Assembly: GCF_003325355.1 (NCBI RefSeq)
Contig: NZ_CP030850.1
Span: 4,209,501 to 4,273,500, forward strand
Origin: Runella rosea
GTDB taxonomy: Bacteria > Bacteroidota > Bacteroidia > Cytophagales > Spirosomataceae
Length of the DNA: 64,000 nt
Reading direction: 5' to 3'
The stretch's first letter is position 1, and every line of letters starts with the position of its first letter. Below are positions 44,146-53,089 of this stretch, piece after piece. The translations under genes were made by a program, and so were the position numbers. Below the pieces are notes generated by a model, which was given only the letters and a program-made list of their open reading frames with translations, did no database searches and was not told the DNA's origin.

Positions 44146-45228
44146 ATGAAGAAGGTTCTCATGCTCATGAGTCTGTGTGCGTTGGTGTACCAAACAGGCT
44201 GCGAATCTAAGCACGAAGAAAAAGAAGAAGAAACCCATTTTTTGGTTACGGCCCCTCTGAAAAAAGATACGACCATTACCAAAGAGTATGTAAGCCAAAT
44301 CCATGCCATAAGTCACATTGAATTGAGGGCTTTGGAGAAAGGGTATTTACAGAAAATCTTCGTAGATGAGGGGCAATTTGTAAGAAAAGGGCAACCTATG
44401 TTTCAAATCATGCCCATGCTTTATGAGGCAGAACAACAAAAAGCACAGGCGGAAGCCAACTTTGCTGAGATAGAGTACCGCAACACCAAGGCATTGGCTG
44501 ACAGCAATATCGTATCCAAAAATGAATTGGCCTTGGCAAAAGCCAAATGGGACAAAGCAAAAGCTGAATTGTCACTGGCTCAGGTTCACTTAGGTTTTAC
44601 CGACATCAGAGCTCCTTTTGATGGCATCATGGATCATTTTCAGGTCAGGTTGGGAAGCCTCGTTGGCGAGGGTGATTTGCTGACAACGCTATCGGACAAC
44701 AGTAAAATGTGGGTTTACTTTAACGTACCAGAAGCGGAATACCTGGATTACAAAACCCGATCAGAAAAAGAAGGCATGCTGAAAGTCGGATTACTCATGG
44801 CCAACAATAAGTTGTTTGAATATCCCGGTGTGGTTGAAACCATTGAAGCCGACTTTAACAACGAAACAGGGAATATTGCGTTCAGAGCGACATTCCCTAA
44901 CCCTAAAAAACTGCTGAGACACGGAGAAACGGGTAATATTCAGGTGGTACAATCCCTTAAAAATGCGCTGATTATCCCTCAAAAAGCCACCTTTGAAGTG
45001 TTGGAAAAGAAATATGTTTATGTGGTAGACAAAAACAACGTGATTCGCTCAAGAGAAATCACCATAGCAGCTGAGTTACCGCACATTTTTGTTGTTCAAT
45101 CTGGGCTGAAAATGGATGACAAAATCCTGCTAGAAGGCTTACGGCAAGTCCACGAAAACGAAAAGATACACTACAAGTTCTTACAGCCCGATTCTGTTAT
45201 CTCCAATTTAAGCCTCTATGCCGAATAG
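44146..45228 (+). CDS. RND efflux periplasmic adaptor (membrane fusion protein)
   Basis: A 360-residue lipoprotein of the AcrA/MexA type. The signal peptide ends at the lipobox QTGC (Cys19). A barrel-sandwich lipoyl-like domain (KIFVDEGQFVRKGQPMFQI and DIRAPFDGIMDHFQVRLGS) flanks an alpha-hairpin, followed by beta-barrel and membrane-proximal domains (NALIIPQKATFEV). It bridges the inner-membrane pump and the outer-membrane channel, both encoded next. The pump gene starts 25 bases downstream. Confidence 0.95.
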   Translation: MKKVLMLMSLCALVYQTGCESKHEEKEEETHFLVTAPLKKDTTITKEYVSQIHAISHIELRALEKGYLQKIFVDEGQFVRKGQPMFQIMPMLYEAEQQKAQAEANFAEIEYRNTKALADSNIVSKNELALAKAKWDKAKAELSLAQVHLGFTDIRAPFDGIMDHFQVRLGSLVGEGDLLTTLSDNSKMWVYFNVPEAEYLDYKTRSEKEGMLKVGLLMANNKLFEYPGVVETIEADFNNETGNIAFRATFPNPKKLLRHGETGNIQVVQSLKNALIIPQKATFEVLEKKYVYVVDKNNVIRSREITIAAELPHIFVVQSGLKMDDKILLEGLRQVHENEKIHYKFLQPDSVISNLSLYAE

Positions 45229-45253
45229 GCTAGGTATTACAAAACAATAAGAC

Positions 45254-48200
45254 ATGTTCAATCAATTCATACGCAGGCCCGTATTCGCTATTGTAATATC
45301 GGTCATGATCGTCTTTATCGGGATATTAGCGATTGAGAAATTACCTATTTCTCAATTCCCGGATATCGCCCCCACCACGGTAAATATATTTATAGCCTAT
45401 CCTGGTGCCAGTGCCGATGTATTGGTGAAATCTACGCTGATTACCTTGGAACAGGCCATTAACGGAGTTCAGGATATGCGGTACATTGCCACCGATGCTA
45501 CCAGTGCCGGTGAGGCTACCCTTCGGATTATTTTTGAGCCGGGCACGGACCCAAATGATGCCGTGATTAGGGTGAAAACAAGGGTGGATCAGGTGATGCC
45601 CCTCCTACCCGAATTGGTTCAGCGCGAAGGGGTAATTATCACGCCTATTCAGCCCAGCATGTTGATGTACGTCAACCTTTATTCCAAGGAAAAAAGTATT
45701 GACGAAAAATTCCTGTTCAACTACGCTACCGTTAAAATGATTCCTGAGCTACAACGGACGAAAGGAGTAGCCAGGGCTCAAATATTGGGTAGTCGGAGAT
45801 ACGCAATGCGCGTTTGGTTAAATCCTGACCGTATGAGGGCTTATAATATTTCTACAGAAGAAGTAATGAAGGCAATTGGGGAACAAAGTATTATCGGCCG
45901 GCCTGGCCGGATCGGCCAAAGCTCCGGTATAGCTGCTCAGTCGCTGGAATATGTGCTTACGTATAAAGGAAGATACAGCGACCCGAAAGAGTATGAAGAT
46001 ATTATTGTTCGGGCCAATGCACAAGGGGAAAGCATCCATCTAAAGGACATCGCCCACGTTGAATTGGGAAGTGAATTTTTTGATATCTATTCCAATCTGG
46101 ATGGCAAAGCATCGGCTGCAATTGTGATGCGGCAAAACTACGGCAGTAATGCCAGTGAGGTTATTGAACAGGTAAAAGCAAAATTGGAAGTAATGAAGGC
46201 TTCCTTTCCTCCGGGAGTAGATTACAAAATCAGTTATGATGTGTCTCAATTTTTGGATGCCTCTATTGAGCAAGTGATTGATACGCTGCGAGATGCGTTT
46301 ATTCTGGTTGCCTTGGTTGTATTCATTTTCTTGGGCGATTGGCGTTCTACCCTGATACCGATTTTGGCGGTTCCGGTCTCCTTGATTGGGGCGTTTTTTG
46401 TGATTCAGGCTTTTGGACTTTCCATCAATTTAATTACACTTTTTGCACTGGTATTGGCCATTGGTATTGTGGTGGATGATGCCATTGTGGTGGTGGAGGC
46501 GGTCCACGCCAAAATGGAAGAAGAGCCGCATCTTTCCCCCTATGCTGCGGTAAAAAAAGTGCTTGGTGAGATTAGTGGAGCCATTATCGCCATTACGGCA
46601 GTTATGGTGTCGGTATTCCTGCCTATTTCATTTATGTCAGGCCCAGTCGGTACTTTTTATCGCCAATTCTCCATTACCATGGCCAGCTCTATCGTGATTT
46701 CGGCCTTGATCGCTCTGACGCTTACCCCGGTGTTGTGTGCGATGTTGCTGAAAAATCATCTGGGCGGCACTCCGCATGGACATGTCAAAAAGAAAACCCT
46801 GCTGAGCCGAGCGCTCGACGGTTTCAACCGAGGGTTTGATAAATTGACCGGAAGATACGTGGGCCTGTTAAAAATAATCGTGAGCCGAAGAGTTCTTACG
46901 TTTGTTATCTTATTGGCTTTCTGTGCAGGAATAGCTTATGAAAATAAAATTCTGCCGGCAGGTTTTATTCCAAACGAAGACCAAAGTACTATTTATGCGA
47001 TTATTCAGACACCCCCGGGTTCTACGCTAGAAAAAACCAACGAAGTTTCCCGACGACTTCAGAAAATTTGTGAAGAAGTGGAGGGAATAGAGTCAGTGTC
47101 TTCGTTGGCGGGCTATGAGATCATGACGGAAGGACGCGGTTCCAATGCAGGTACCTGTCTTATTAACTTGAAACCGTGGTCGGAGCGCGAACACAACGTG
47201 AAGGAAATCATGGAAGAATTGGAAGTGGCATCCAAGGGACTTGGGGCTACGGTTGAATTCTTTGAACCGCCGGCCATCCCCGGTTTTGGTACGTCCGGCG
47301 GTTTTTCCATGCGCTTACTGGATAAAACAACAGATACCGATTACCGTGAGTTTGACAAGATCAACAAGGAATTCATGGAAAATCTGGGAAAACGCAAAGA
47401 ACTCACGGGCTTATTTACCTTTTTTGCCGCGAATTATCCTCAATACGAACTGGAAATAGACAATAAATTGGCCATGCAAAAAGGCGTATCGATCGGGAAA
47501 GCGATGGATAACCTCAATATAATGATCGGCAGTACCTACGAACAGGGGTTTATTAAGTTTAACCAGTTTTTCAAAGTGTACGTACAGTCTGATCCCGCTT
47601 TCAGAAGGCTTCCAACGGATCTTTTAAAGCTTTTTGTCAAAAACGAAACGGGAGAAATGGTCCCTTACTCTGCCTTCATGAACCTTAAAAAAGGTCAAGG
47701 GCCCAATGAAATCACCCGTTTTAACTTATACAATTCCGCTGCTATTCAGGGCCTTCCTGCTAAGGGATATACAACGGCGGATGCCATACAGGCCATTCGC
47801 GAGGTGGCGGCTAAGACGTTGCCAAAAGGGTACGATATTGCTTTCGAAGGTCTTTCCTATGACGAAGCCGGCCGAGGCAATGAAGCCCTGTACGTGTTCC
47901 TAATTGTATTGGCTTTTGTCTACTTCGTGTTAGCAGCCCAGTACGAAAGTTTCATTATTCCTTTCGCCGTTGTGCTCTCACTGCCGGTCGGGGTATTTGG
48001 TTCCTTTTTGTTACTAAAGCTCATGGGACTGGAAAACAACATTTATGCCCAAATAGGACTCATCATGTTGGTGGGTCTGTTGGGTAAAAATGCAGTACTT
48101 ATCGTTGAATTCGCCGTTCAGAAGCGCCATGAAGGAGAAACCATTCTGAACGCAGCCATTGAAGGAGCCAGGGTTCGTTTCCGTCCTATTTTAATGACTT

Positions 48201-48475
48201 CCTTTGCTTTTGTGGCAGGATTGATACCACTGATTACGGCAAATGGGGCAGGGGCTATCGGTAACCGTACCATTGGTGCTTCTGCCCTTGGCGGGATGTT
48301 GTTTGGAACCATTTTCGGAGTCATTATCATCCCTGGATTATATTACATATTCGGTAAACTAGCCGACGGTAAAAAGCTGATCAAAGATGAGGATGACGGC
48401 TCCTTGACCGAAGAGTTTGTCCACGCAATAGATCATTTTTCCTACAAAGATGAATCCACTGACCATGCTAAATAA
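45254..48475 (+). CDS. RND-family inner-membrane multidrug efflux pump (HAE1 type)
   Basis: A 1073-residue proton-driven transporter with the twelve-helix RND build: helix 1 after FIRRPVFAIVISVMIV, two large periplasmic loops, and GIVVDDAIVVVEAVH in helix 4 with the adjacent Asp pair needed for proton relay. The PGSTL and GFGTSGGFSMRL motifs belong to the porter domain of the HAE1 (AcrB/MexB) group, which exports hydrophobic drugs and detergents, so heavy-metal export is less likely. The outer-membrane factor gene overlaps its 3' end. Confidence 0.96.
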   Translation: MFNQFIRRPVFAIVISVMIVFIGILAIEKLPISQFPDIAPTTVNIFIAYPGASADVLVKSTLITLEQAINGVQDMRYIATDATSAGEATLRIIFEPGTDPNDAVIRVKTRVDQVMPLLPELVQREGVIITPIQPSMLMYVNLYSKEKSIDEKFLFNYATVKMIPELQRTKGVARAQILGSRRYAMRVWLNPDRMRAYNISTEEVMKAIGEQSIIGRPGRIGQSSGIAAQSLEYVLTYKGRYSDPKEYEDIIVRANAQGESIHLKDIAHVELGSEFFDIYSNLDGKASAAIVMRQNYGSNASEVIEQVKAKLEVMKASFPPGVDYKISYDVSQFLDASIEQVIDTLRDAFILVALVVFIFLGDWRSTLIPILAVPVSLIGAFFVIQAFGLSINLITLFALVLAIGIVVDDAIVVVEAVHAKMEEEPHLSPYAAVKKVLGEISGAIIAITAVMVSVFLPISFMSGPVGTFYRQFSITMASSIVISALIALTLTPVLCAMLLKNHLGGTPHGHVKKKTLLSRALDGFNRGFDKLTGRYVGLLKIIVSRRVLTFVILLAFCAGIAYENKILPAGFIPNEDQSTIYAIIQTPPGSTLEKTNEVSRRLQKICEEVEGIESVSSLAGYEIMTEGRGSNAGTCLINLKPWSEREHNVKEIMEELEVASKGLGATVEFFEPPAIPGFGTSGGFSMRLLDKTTDTDYREFDKINKEFMENLGKRKELTGLFTFFAANYPQYELEIDNKLAMQKGVSIGKAMDNLNIMIGSTYEQGFIKFNQFFKVYVQSDPAFRRLPTDLLKLFVKNETGEMVPYSAFMNLKKGQGPNEITRFNLYNSAAIQGLPAKGYTTADAIQAIREVAAKTLPKGYDIAFEGLSYDEAGRGNEALYVFLIVLAFVYFVLAAQYESFIIPFAVVLSLPVGVFGSFLLLKLMGLENNIYAQIGLIMLVGLLGKNAVLIVEFAVQKRHEGETILNAAIEGARVRFRPILMTSFAFVAGLIPLITANGAGAIGNRTIGASALGGMLFGTIFGVIIIPGLYYIFGKLADGKKLIKDEDDGSLTEEFVHAIDHFSYKDESTDHAK

Positions 48476-49904
48476 AAGAATAGTAAATTATGTTGGGGTA
48501 GCAATCATTGCCCTAACGTATACTTCCTGTACTGTGCCGACTTTGGTTCAGAAAACAGAGCATAAACTGACAGCCATGAGTTATGGTAACTCTCCGGGCG
48601 CTGATTCTATCAATACCGCAAAGGTGTTGTGGAAGAATTATTTTACCGATCCCTACCTGATCGCGCTGATTGATACCGCTTTTAAAAACAATCAGGAATT
48701 GAATATTACCTTACAGGAAATAGAGATTGCCCGAAACGAAGTAATGGCCCGAAGGGGAGAATATCTGCCTTTTGTGGGGTATGGCGGTACGGCCGGAGTT
48801 GAAAAGGCGGCCAGATACACCCAAGTGGGAGCCAGCGAAGCAAACATTGATATAAAACCGGAGAAAGAAACGCCAGAGCCCCTGCCCAATTTTGGAGGGG
48901 GACTTTACGCACGATGGGAAGTTGATATTTGGCACAAACTGCGCAATGCGAGAAAGGCGGCCGCAACTCGATATTTAGCCACTGTGGAAGGAAAAAACTT
49001 CATGTTAACCAATCTCGTTGCCGAAATTGCCCGTTCTTATTATGAATTACGAGCACTTGACAGTCAACTGGATATTGTGCGACAAAACATTGAAATTCAA
49101 AACAATGCACTCAAAATAGTAAGACTGGAGAAAGAATCCACGCGGGTGACTGAATTGGCCGTGCGGAGGTTTCAGGCTCAGGTACTCAATACGCAAAGTC
49201 TGCAATATGGTATTCGGCAAAGAATTATCGAAACCGAAAACAGAATCAACTTTTTACTGGGTAGATACCCGCAACCCATTCCCAGAGATAACGGAAATTT
49301 TGAAACGTTGACACCAAACATTACTCATGCAGGTATACCGTCACAGTTGTTGGAAAACCGACCTGACATTAAGCAAGCCGAGTTATTGTTGGAGGCAAGC
49401 AAAATAGATGTACAAGTGGCTAAGGCGAATTTCTACCCGTCTTTAGGTATTTCCGGTAGTTTGGGTCTTCAGGCGTTTAACCCTGTTTACTTGGCAAAAC
49501 TGCCTCAATCGTTAATGGCCTCTCTGGTAGGAGATTTGGCGGGACCGTTAATCAATAAAAATGCGATAATCGCTACGTATTATAATGCCAATGCCAAGCA
49601 GATACAGGCCATTTATAATTACGAAAAAACGGTTTTGAACGCCTATATTGAGGTGGCTAATCAATTGTCAAACATTGATAATCTGGGGAAAACCTATGAG
49701 TTAAAAGCGAGTGAGGTACAGGCACTTACCCAGTCTATCACGATCTCCAATAACCTTTTCAGGTCTGCAAGGGCCGATTACATGGAAGTGTTGTTGACGC
49801 AACGGGATGCCCTTGAATCAAGATTTGACTTGGTTGAAACCAAAATGCAGCAAATGAATGCCACAGTCAACATTTACCGCGCCTTGGGTGGTGGATGGTA
49901 TTAA
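48465..49904 (+). CDS. Outer-membrane efflux channel (TolC/NodT family) lipoprotein
   Basis: A 479-residue outer-membrane factor. The signal peptide ends in a lipobox-like TSC. Two homologous halves each hold a long alpha hairpin (EIEIARNEVMARRGEYLPFVGYGG and the LLEASKIDVQVAKANFYPSLG repeat), as in TolC-type trimers. The PDI and ADYMEVLLTQRDALESRFDLV segments are typical of the NodT family. Start 48465 (MLNKRIVN) overlaps the pump stop by 11 bases; ATG 48450 is an alternative. It completes the tripartite pump. Confidence 0.94.
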   Translation: MLNKRIVNYVGVAIIALTYTSCTVPTLVQKTEHKLTAMSYGNSPGADSINTAKVLWKNYFTDPYLIALIDTAFKNNQELNITLQEIEIARNEVMARRGEYLPFVGYGGTAGVEKAARYTQVGASEANIDIKPEKETPEPLPNFGGGLYARWEVDIWHKLRNARKAAATRYLATVEGKNFMLTNLVAEIARSYYELRALDSQLDIVRQNIEIQNNALKIVRLEKESTRVTELAVRRFQAQVLNTQSLQYGIRQRIIETENRINFLLGRYPQPIPRDNGNFETLTPNITHAGIPSQLLENRPDIKQAELLLEASKIDVQVAKANFYPSLGISGSLGLQAFNPVYLAKLPQSLMASLVGDLAGPLINKNAIIATYYNANAKQIQAIYNYEKTVLNAYIEVANQLSNIDNLGKTYELKASEVQALTQSITISNNLFRSARADYMEVLLTQRDALESRFDLVETKMQQMNATVNIYRALGGGWY

Positions 49905-49959
49905 TGTAATGCTCGTTTTTATTTACACCATCAAAAGTCACCAAAATAACAAAATTGAT

Positions 49960-49967
49960 TATTTTTG
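49960..49967 (+). promoter_or_regulatory. Putative -7 element of the DUF4920 gene
   Basis: TATTTTTG matches TAnnTTTG 21 bases before the ATG at 49989. It overlaps an alternative in-frame start at 49965, disfavouring that start. No clear -33 TTG. Confidence 0.4.
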
Positions 49968-49988
49968 TTGCAGAAAAACGATAAAACC

Positions 49989-50438
49989 ATGAAAAAGCTA
50001 ATCATTGCCGCACTTTTAACTGTTTTTTTAGCAAGTGCTTACGCTCAGGAAAGTTATTTTGGCGAAAAAATTAACGATAAAGGCGCTGTAGCTGCTGCTG
50101 AGTTGCCAAAAAAAATAGGCAATAAAGAAAAAATGACGGCTAAAGTAACGGGCACCGTTGAATCGGTATGTCAAGCGAAAGGCTGTTGGATGAAAGTAAA
50201 AACGACCGATGGGCAAACCATGCGGGTTTCTTTCAAAGATTACGGCTTTTTTGTACCGAAAGACATTGCCGGTAAAACCGTTGTGATTGAAGGAGAAGCC
50301 AAAATGAAAACCACACCCGTGGCTGAATTGCAACATTATGCCGAAGATGCCGGTAAAAGCAAAGCTGAAATCGCTAAGATTACGGAGCCTAAACACGAAC
50401 TTACCTTTGTGGCCGATGGCGTAATTGTAAAGAAGTAA
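49989..50438 (+). CDS. DUF4920 domain-containing exported protein
   Basis: A 149-residue exported protein with signal peptide MKKLIIAALLTVFLASAYAQ. The mature part has the OB-fold-like DUF4920 pattern: KVTGTVESVCQAKGCWMKVK, with two cysteines, then VSFKDYGFFVPKDIAGK and VIEGEA. Function is unestablished; the Cys pair (CQAKGC) could bind metal. It follows the efflux channel gene by 84 bases with its own -7 element, so it need not belong to that operon. Confidence 0.88.
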   Translation: MKKLIIAALLTVFLASAYAQESYFGEKINDKGAVAAAELPKKIGNKEKMTAKVTGTVESVCQAKGCWMKVKTTDGQTMRVSFKDYGFFVPKDIAGKTVVIEGEAKMKTTPVAELQHYAEDAGKSKAEIAKITEPKHELTFVADGVIVKK

Positions 50439-50454
50439 TATGCTCATTAAATGA

Positions 50455-50490
50455 AGCGGTCAGTCGGTTTGAACCGACCGACCGCTTTTT
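50455..50490 (+). terminator. Terminator after the DUF4920 gene
   Basis: AGCGGTCAGTCGGTT at 50455-50469 pairs with AACCGACCGACCGCT at 50472-50486 with one mismatch, followed by T residues. Confidence 0.85.
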
Positions 50491-50495
50491 ATTTG

Positions 50496-50503
50496 TACCT
50501 TTG
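50496..50503 (+). promoter_or_regulatory. Putative -7 element of prfB
   Basis: TACCTTTG matches TAnnTTTG directly after the terminator, 69 bases before the prfB start. The -33 position is not convincing. Confidence 0.4.
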
Positions 50504-50572
50504 CCGTTCTAAAAAAGAGTGAATACCTTGTTTTTGCTCGATTGTACAGTTTATAAATTTATCATTGACACT

Positions 50573-51650
50573 ATGACAACAGAACAGTTGAAAGACTTGA
50601 AAGCCCGTGTTTCGGCTTTGAGGGGGTATCTTTGACTACGATACCAAGAAAGAACGATTGACCGAACTACAACAGATTCAAAGTCAGCCCGAGTTTTGGA
50701 ATGACAACACCAAGGCCGAACAAACCATGAAAGAAGTACGTGGTTTGAAAAGTTGGACCGAAAGCTACGAGTCCGTCGACGGGCGTCTCGGTGATTTGGA
50801 AACTTTGCAGGAATTTCTGGAATTGGGTGAAGCCACGGAAGCCGAAGTAGAAGCCGAATACCAAGCCATGCTGAAAGCGTTGGAAGAAGTCGAACTGAAA
50901 AAGATGCTTTCCAACGAAGAAGACCAGCTTAACGCCGTACTCGAAATCAATTCGGGGGCGGGAGGTACAGAAAGTCAGGATTGGGCCGAAATGCTTTATC
51001 GAATGTACGTTCGGTGGGCCGAAAAACACAATTATAAAGTCACGCAGATTGATTATCAGGATGGCGACGGTGCAGGTATAAAGTCGGCTTCTATTCAGAT
51101 TGAAGGGCCGCAAGCTTATGGATATTTGCAATCCGAAAACGGTGTGCATCGTTTGGTGCGAATCTCTCCGTTTGATTCTAATGCGCGCCGACATACATCA
51201 TTTGCGTCGGTATATGCTTATCCCTTAATTGATGATACGATTGATATTGAAGTCAATCCCGCTGATATTGAATGGGATACGTACCGTTCGGGCGGTGCGG
51301 GTGGCCAAAACGTGAACAAAGTGGAAACTGCCGTTCGCGTTCGTCACAAGCCTTCTGGACTCGTTATAGAATGTCAACAAGAGCGCAGTCAGCACCTAAA
51401 CCGTGATTTAGCCCTGCGTTTGTTGAAATCAAAACTGTACCAAATTGAAGTAGAAAAGCGCAACGCCGCCCGGGCAGAAGTAGAAGCTTCCAAGAAAAAA
51501 ATCGAATGGGGCTCGCAGATTCGCAACTACGTGATGCATCCTTACAAACTCGTAAAAGACGTACGCACTGGTGTTGAAACCTCTGACGTACAGGGCGTAA
51601 TGGATGGCGACTTAGATGAGTTTATCAAAGCCTATTTGATGTTGCAGTAA
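50573..51650 (+). CDS. prfB: Peptide chain release factor 2 with programmed +1 frameshift
   Basis: Class I release factor for UGA and UAA stops. The first 20 codons from ATG 50573 run into an in-frame TGA at 50633-50635. The sequence AGGGGG (50621-50626), TAT, CTT, TGA, C is the classical autoregulatory frameshift site: when RF2 is scarce the ribosome slips forward one base at CTT and continues from GAC at 50634. The product is about 358 residues with the GGQ catalytic motif in [10 protein letters not shown] near 243. This is not a pseudogene. A strong terminator follows. Confidence 0.96.
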
Positions 51651-51681
51651 TTATGTATGACATCGCTGACGGTTTATTAAC

Positions 51682-51713
51682 AAAAAATCCCTGTCGTGAG
51701 GCAGGGATTTTTT
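51682..51713 (+). terminator. Terminator between prfB and susD-like gene
   Basis: AAAAAATCCCTG at 51682-51693 pairs with CAGGGATTTTTT at 51702-51713, a 12-bp perfect stem with A and T tails, so it can act for both convergent transcripts. Confidence 0.9.
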
Positions 51714-51742
51714 GTATAGTTATGCATGAACAAATTCAGCAC

Positions 51743-53068
51743 TTAAATCGCGGGATCGGCAGGGGTATTGGCTCCGTTGTTATCTCGTTCAACCAATGGA
51801 TAAGGGTAGAAAGTACGATTTCGCTCGATTTGAGAAGCGGTATTGCCAGCAACTGGGGCCAGACGATTGAAACGTCGGCTGTCTTCTAATCTCAATCCCG
51901 ACAGGTACAGTTCAATACTACGCTGACGATAAATTTCGGTCAAAATAGCATCGGCCGTGTTGGCACCTGCGTACTCAGGCAATGCTGCCCCAATTCCCCA
52001 CGCATCAGTGGTTTTGGTTAGGACTGCGTTCAGAGCGGTTGTGGCAGCCGCTAAATCATTTAGACGGGCACTCGCCTCGGCACGAATCAACAACATTTCT
52101 CCTGGCAAATACACTGGAATGCCAGCGTTGTTGGCGGTAAAGAAGCTGGCGCGTCCTAGATTTACCCCACCTACTGGTACCCCAGCGGGATTAGACAAAT
52201 AAAATGCCAATCGTTTGTCGGTAGCTATTGGACGTAATGCTTCAGGCAAGCCCAATGTAGCATTCAGTGGTTCGGTCACGTTACGGTTTCCGAAGGTGTT
52301 GAAAAACAGCGGGTTTTGAACAGCATCGTCAAAATTAAACAATGACTTTTTAGTCAAATCAACTTTGTTGGCGGCCGCCAAGGCTTTGGCATTGTCGCCA
52401 GTCATAATGCTGAAACGGGCAATCAATGCTTGAAGGGTATTTGCCAAATCAATTCCTGGAACGATACGGCCTGTAAACGTAGTTGAAACGGGCGTGGCAG
52501 CGAGGGTTGTTGCCGCCGATTCAAGCGTACGAACCGCTTCCTTTAATGCTTCTTCGCGGGTTACAAATTTGGCATTGTCGGCGGTTTCTACGGGTAACTG
52601 CTGCCAAAATTGGGCCTGAGTACCAAGCGCCAAGGCTCTGAATATGGAAGCATAAACCGTAATACCGCTCTTGGTCCCTGCATCGCCAGCTACACTGCCT
52701 ACGCTTTTCAAGATTAAATCGGCATTGGCTTTCACCAATTGATTTTGTGACCATAAATTACGCAAAACGCCATTGCTAGGCGTTACGTTAGCACCGCCGA
52801 TCCTGAGTTGATCTTCATCGGTGTTTCCTGCGTTCAAAACGGTCAACTCACGAGTGGTAAGGCCGCTGGCCGTAATGGCATTGTAAAGAATTCCCGCGCG
52901 GGTACTGGTATAACGATATTGTAATCCGTTACAAAGCGTAATTAAGCCGTTGAGGTCGGTCGTTACCTGCGTTTCACTCGCAGCGCTCGGGTTGAGGTAC
53001 TCTTGGTCACAGGACGTAGCCGTGAGCATAAGTCCTGATAAAATGGAATATAGGATTATCTTTTTCAT
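51743..53068 (-). CDS. SusD/RagB-family nutrient-binding outer-membrane lipoprotein
   Basis: A 441-residue surface lipoprotein. The signal peptide ends with the lipobox TATSC, followed by DQEYLNPSAASETQ, a usual SusD beginning. TPR-like helices form the core, and the C-terminal QRSIELYLSGLRLEDSRRF motif is diagnostic (SusD/RagB family, cf. RxxELxxEGxRxxDxxR). It caps the TonB-dependent channel encoded 22 bases upstream, holding ligand for import. An ATG at 53080 would add four residues. Ligand unknown. Confidence 0.92.
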   Translation of the reverse strand: MKKIILYSILSGLMLTATSCDQEYLNPSAASETQVTTDLNGLITLCNGLQYRYTSTRAGILYNAITASGLTTRELTVLNAGNTDEDQLRIGGANVTPSNGVLRNLWSQNQLVKANADLILKSVGSVAGDAGTKSGITVYASIFRALALGTQAQFWQQLPVETADNAKFVTREEALKEAVRTLESAATTLAATPVSTTFTGRIVPGIDLANTLQALIARFSIMTGDNAKALAAANKVDLTKKSLFNFDDAVQNPLFFNTFGNRNVTEPLNATLGLPEALRPIATDKRLAFYLSNPAGVPVGGVNLGRASFFTANNAGIPVYLPGEMLLIRAEASARLNDLAAATTALNAVLTKTTDAWGIGAALPEYAGANTADAILTEIYRQRSIELYLSGLRLEDSRRFNRLAPVAGNTASQIERNRTFYPYPLVERDNNGANTPADPAI

Positions 53069-53089
53069 AGAAAAATTCACGGTTTCAAA

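Noticed and set aside
50658-51650. prfB as a shortened gene beginning downstream of the TGA
   Set aside because: The upstream ATG and 20 codons encode the conserved RF2 N-terminus and the frameshift signal is intact, so the longer frameshifted product is right.
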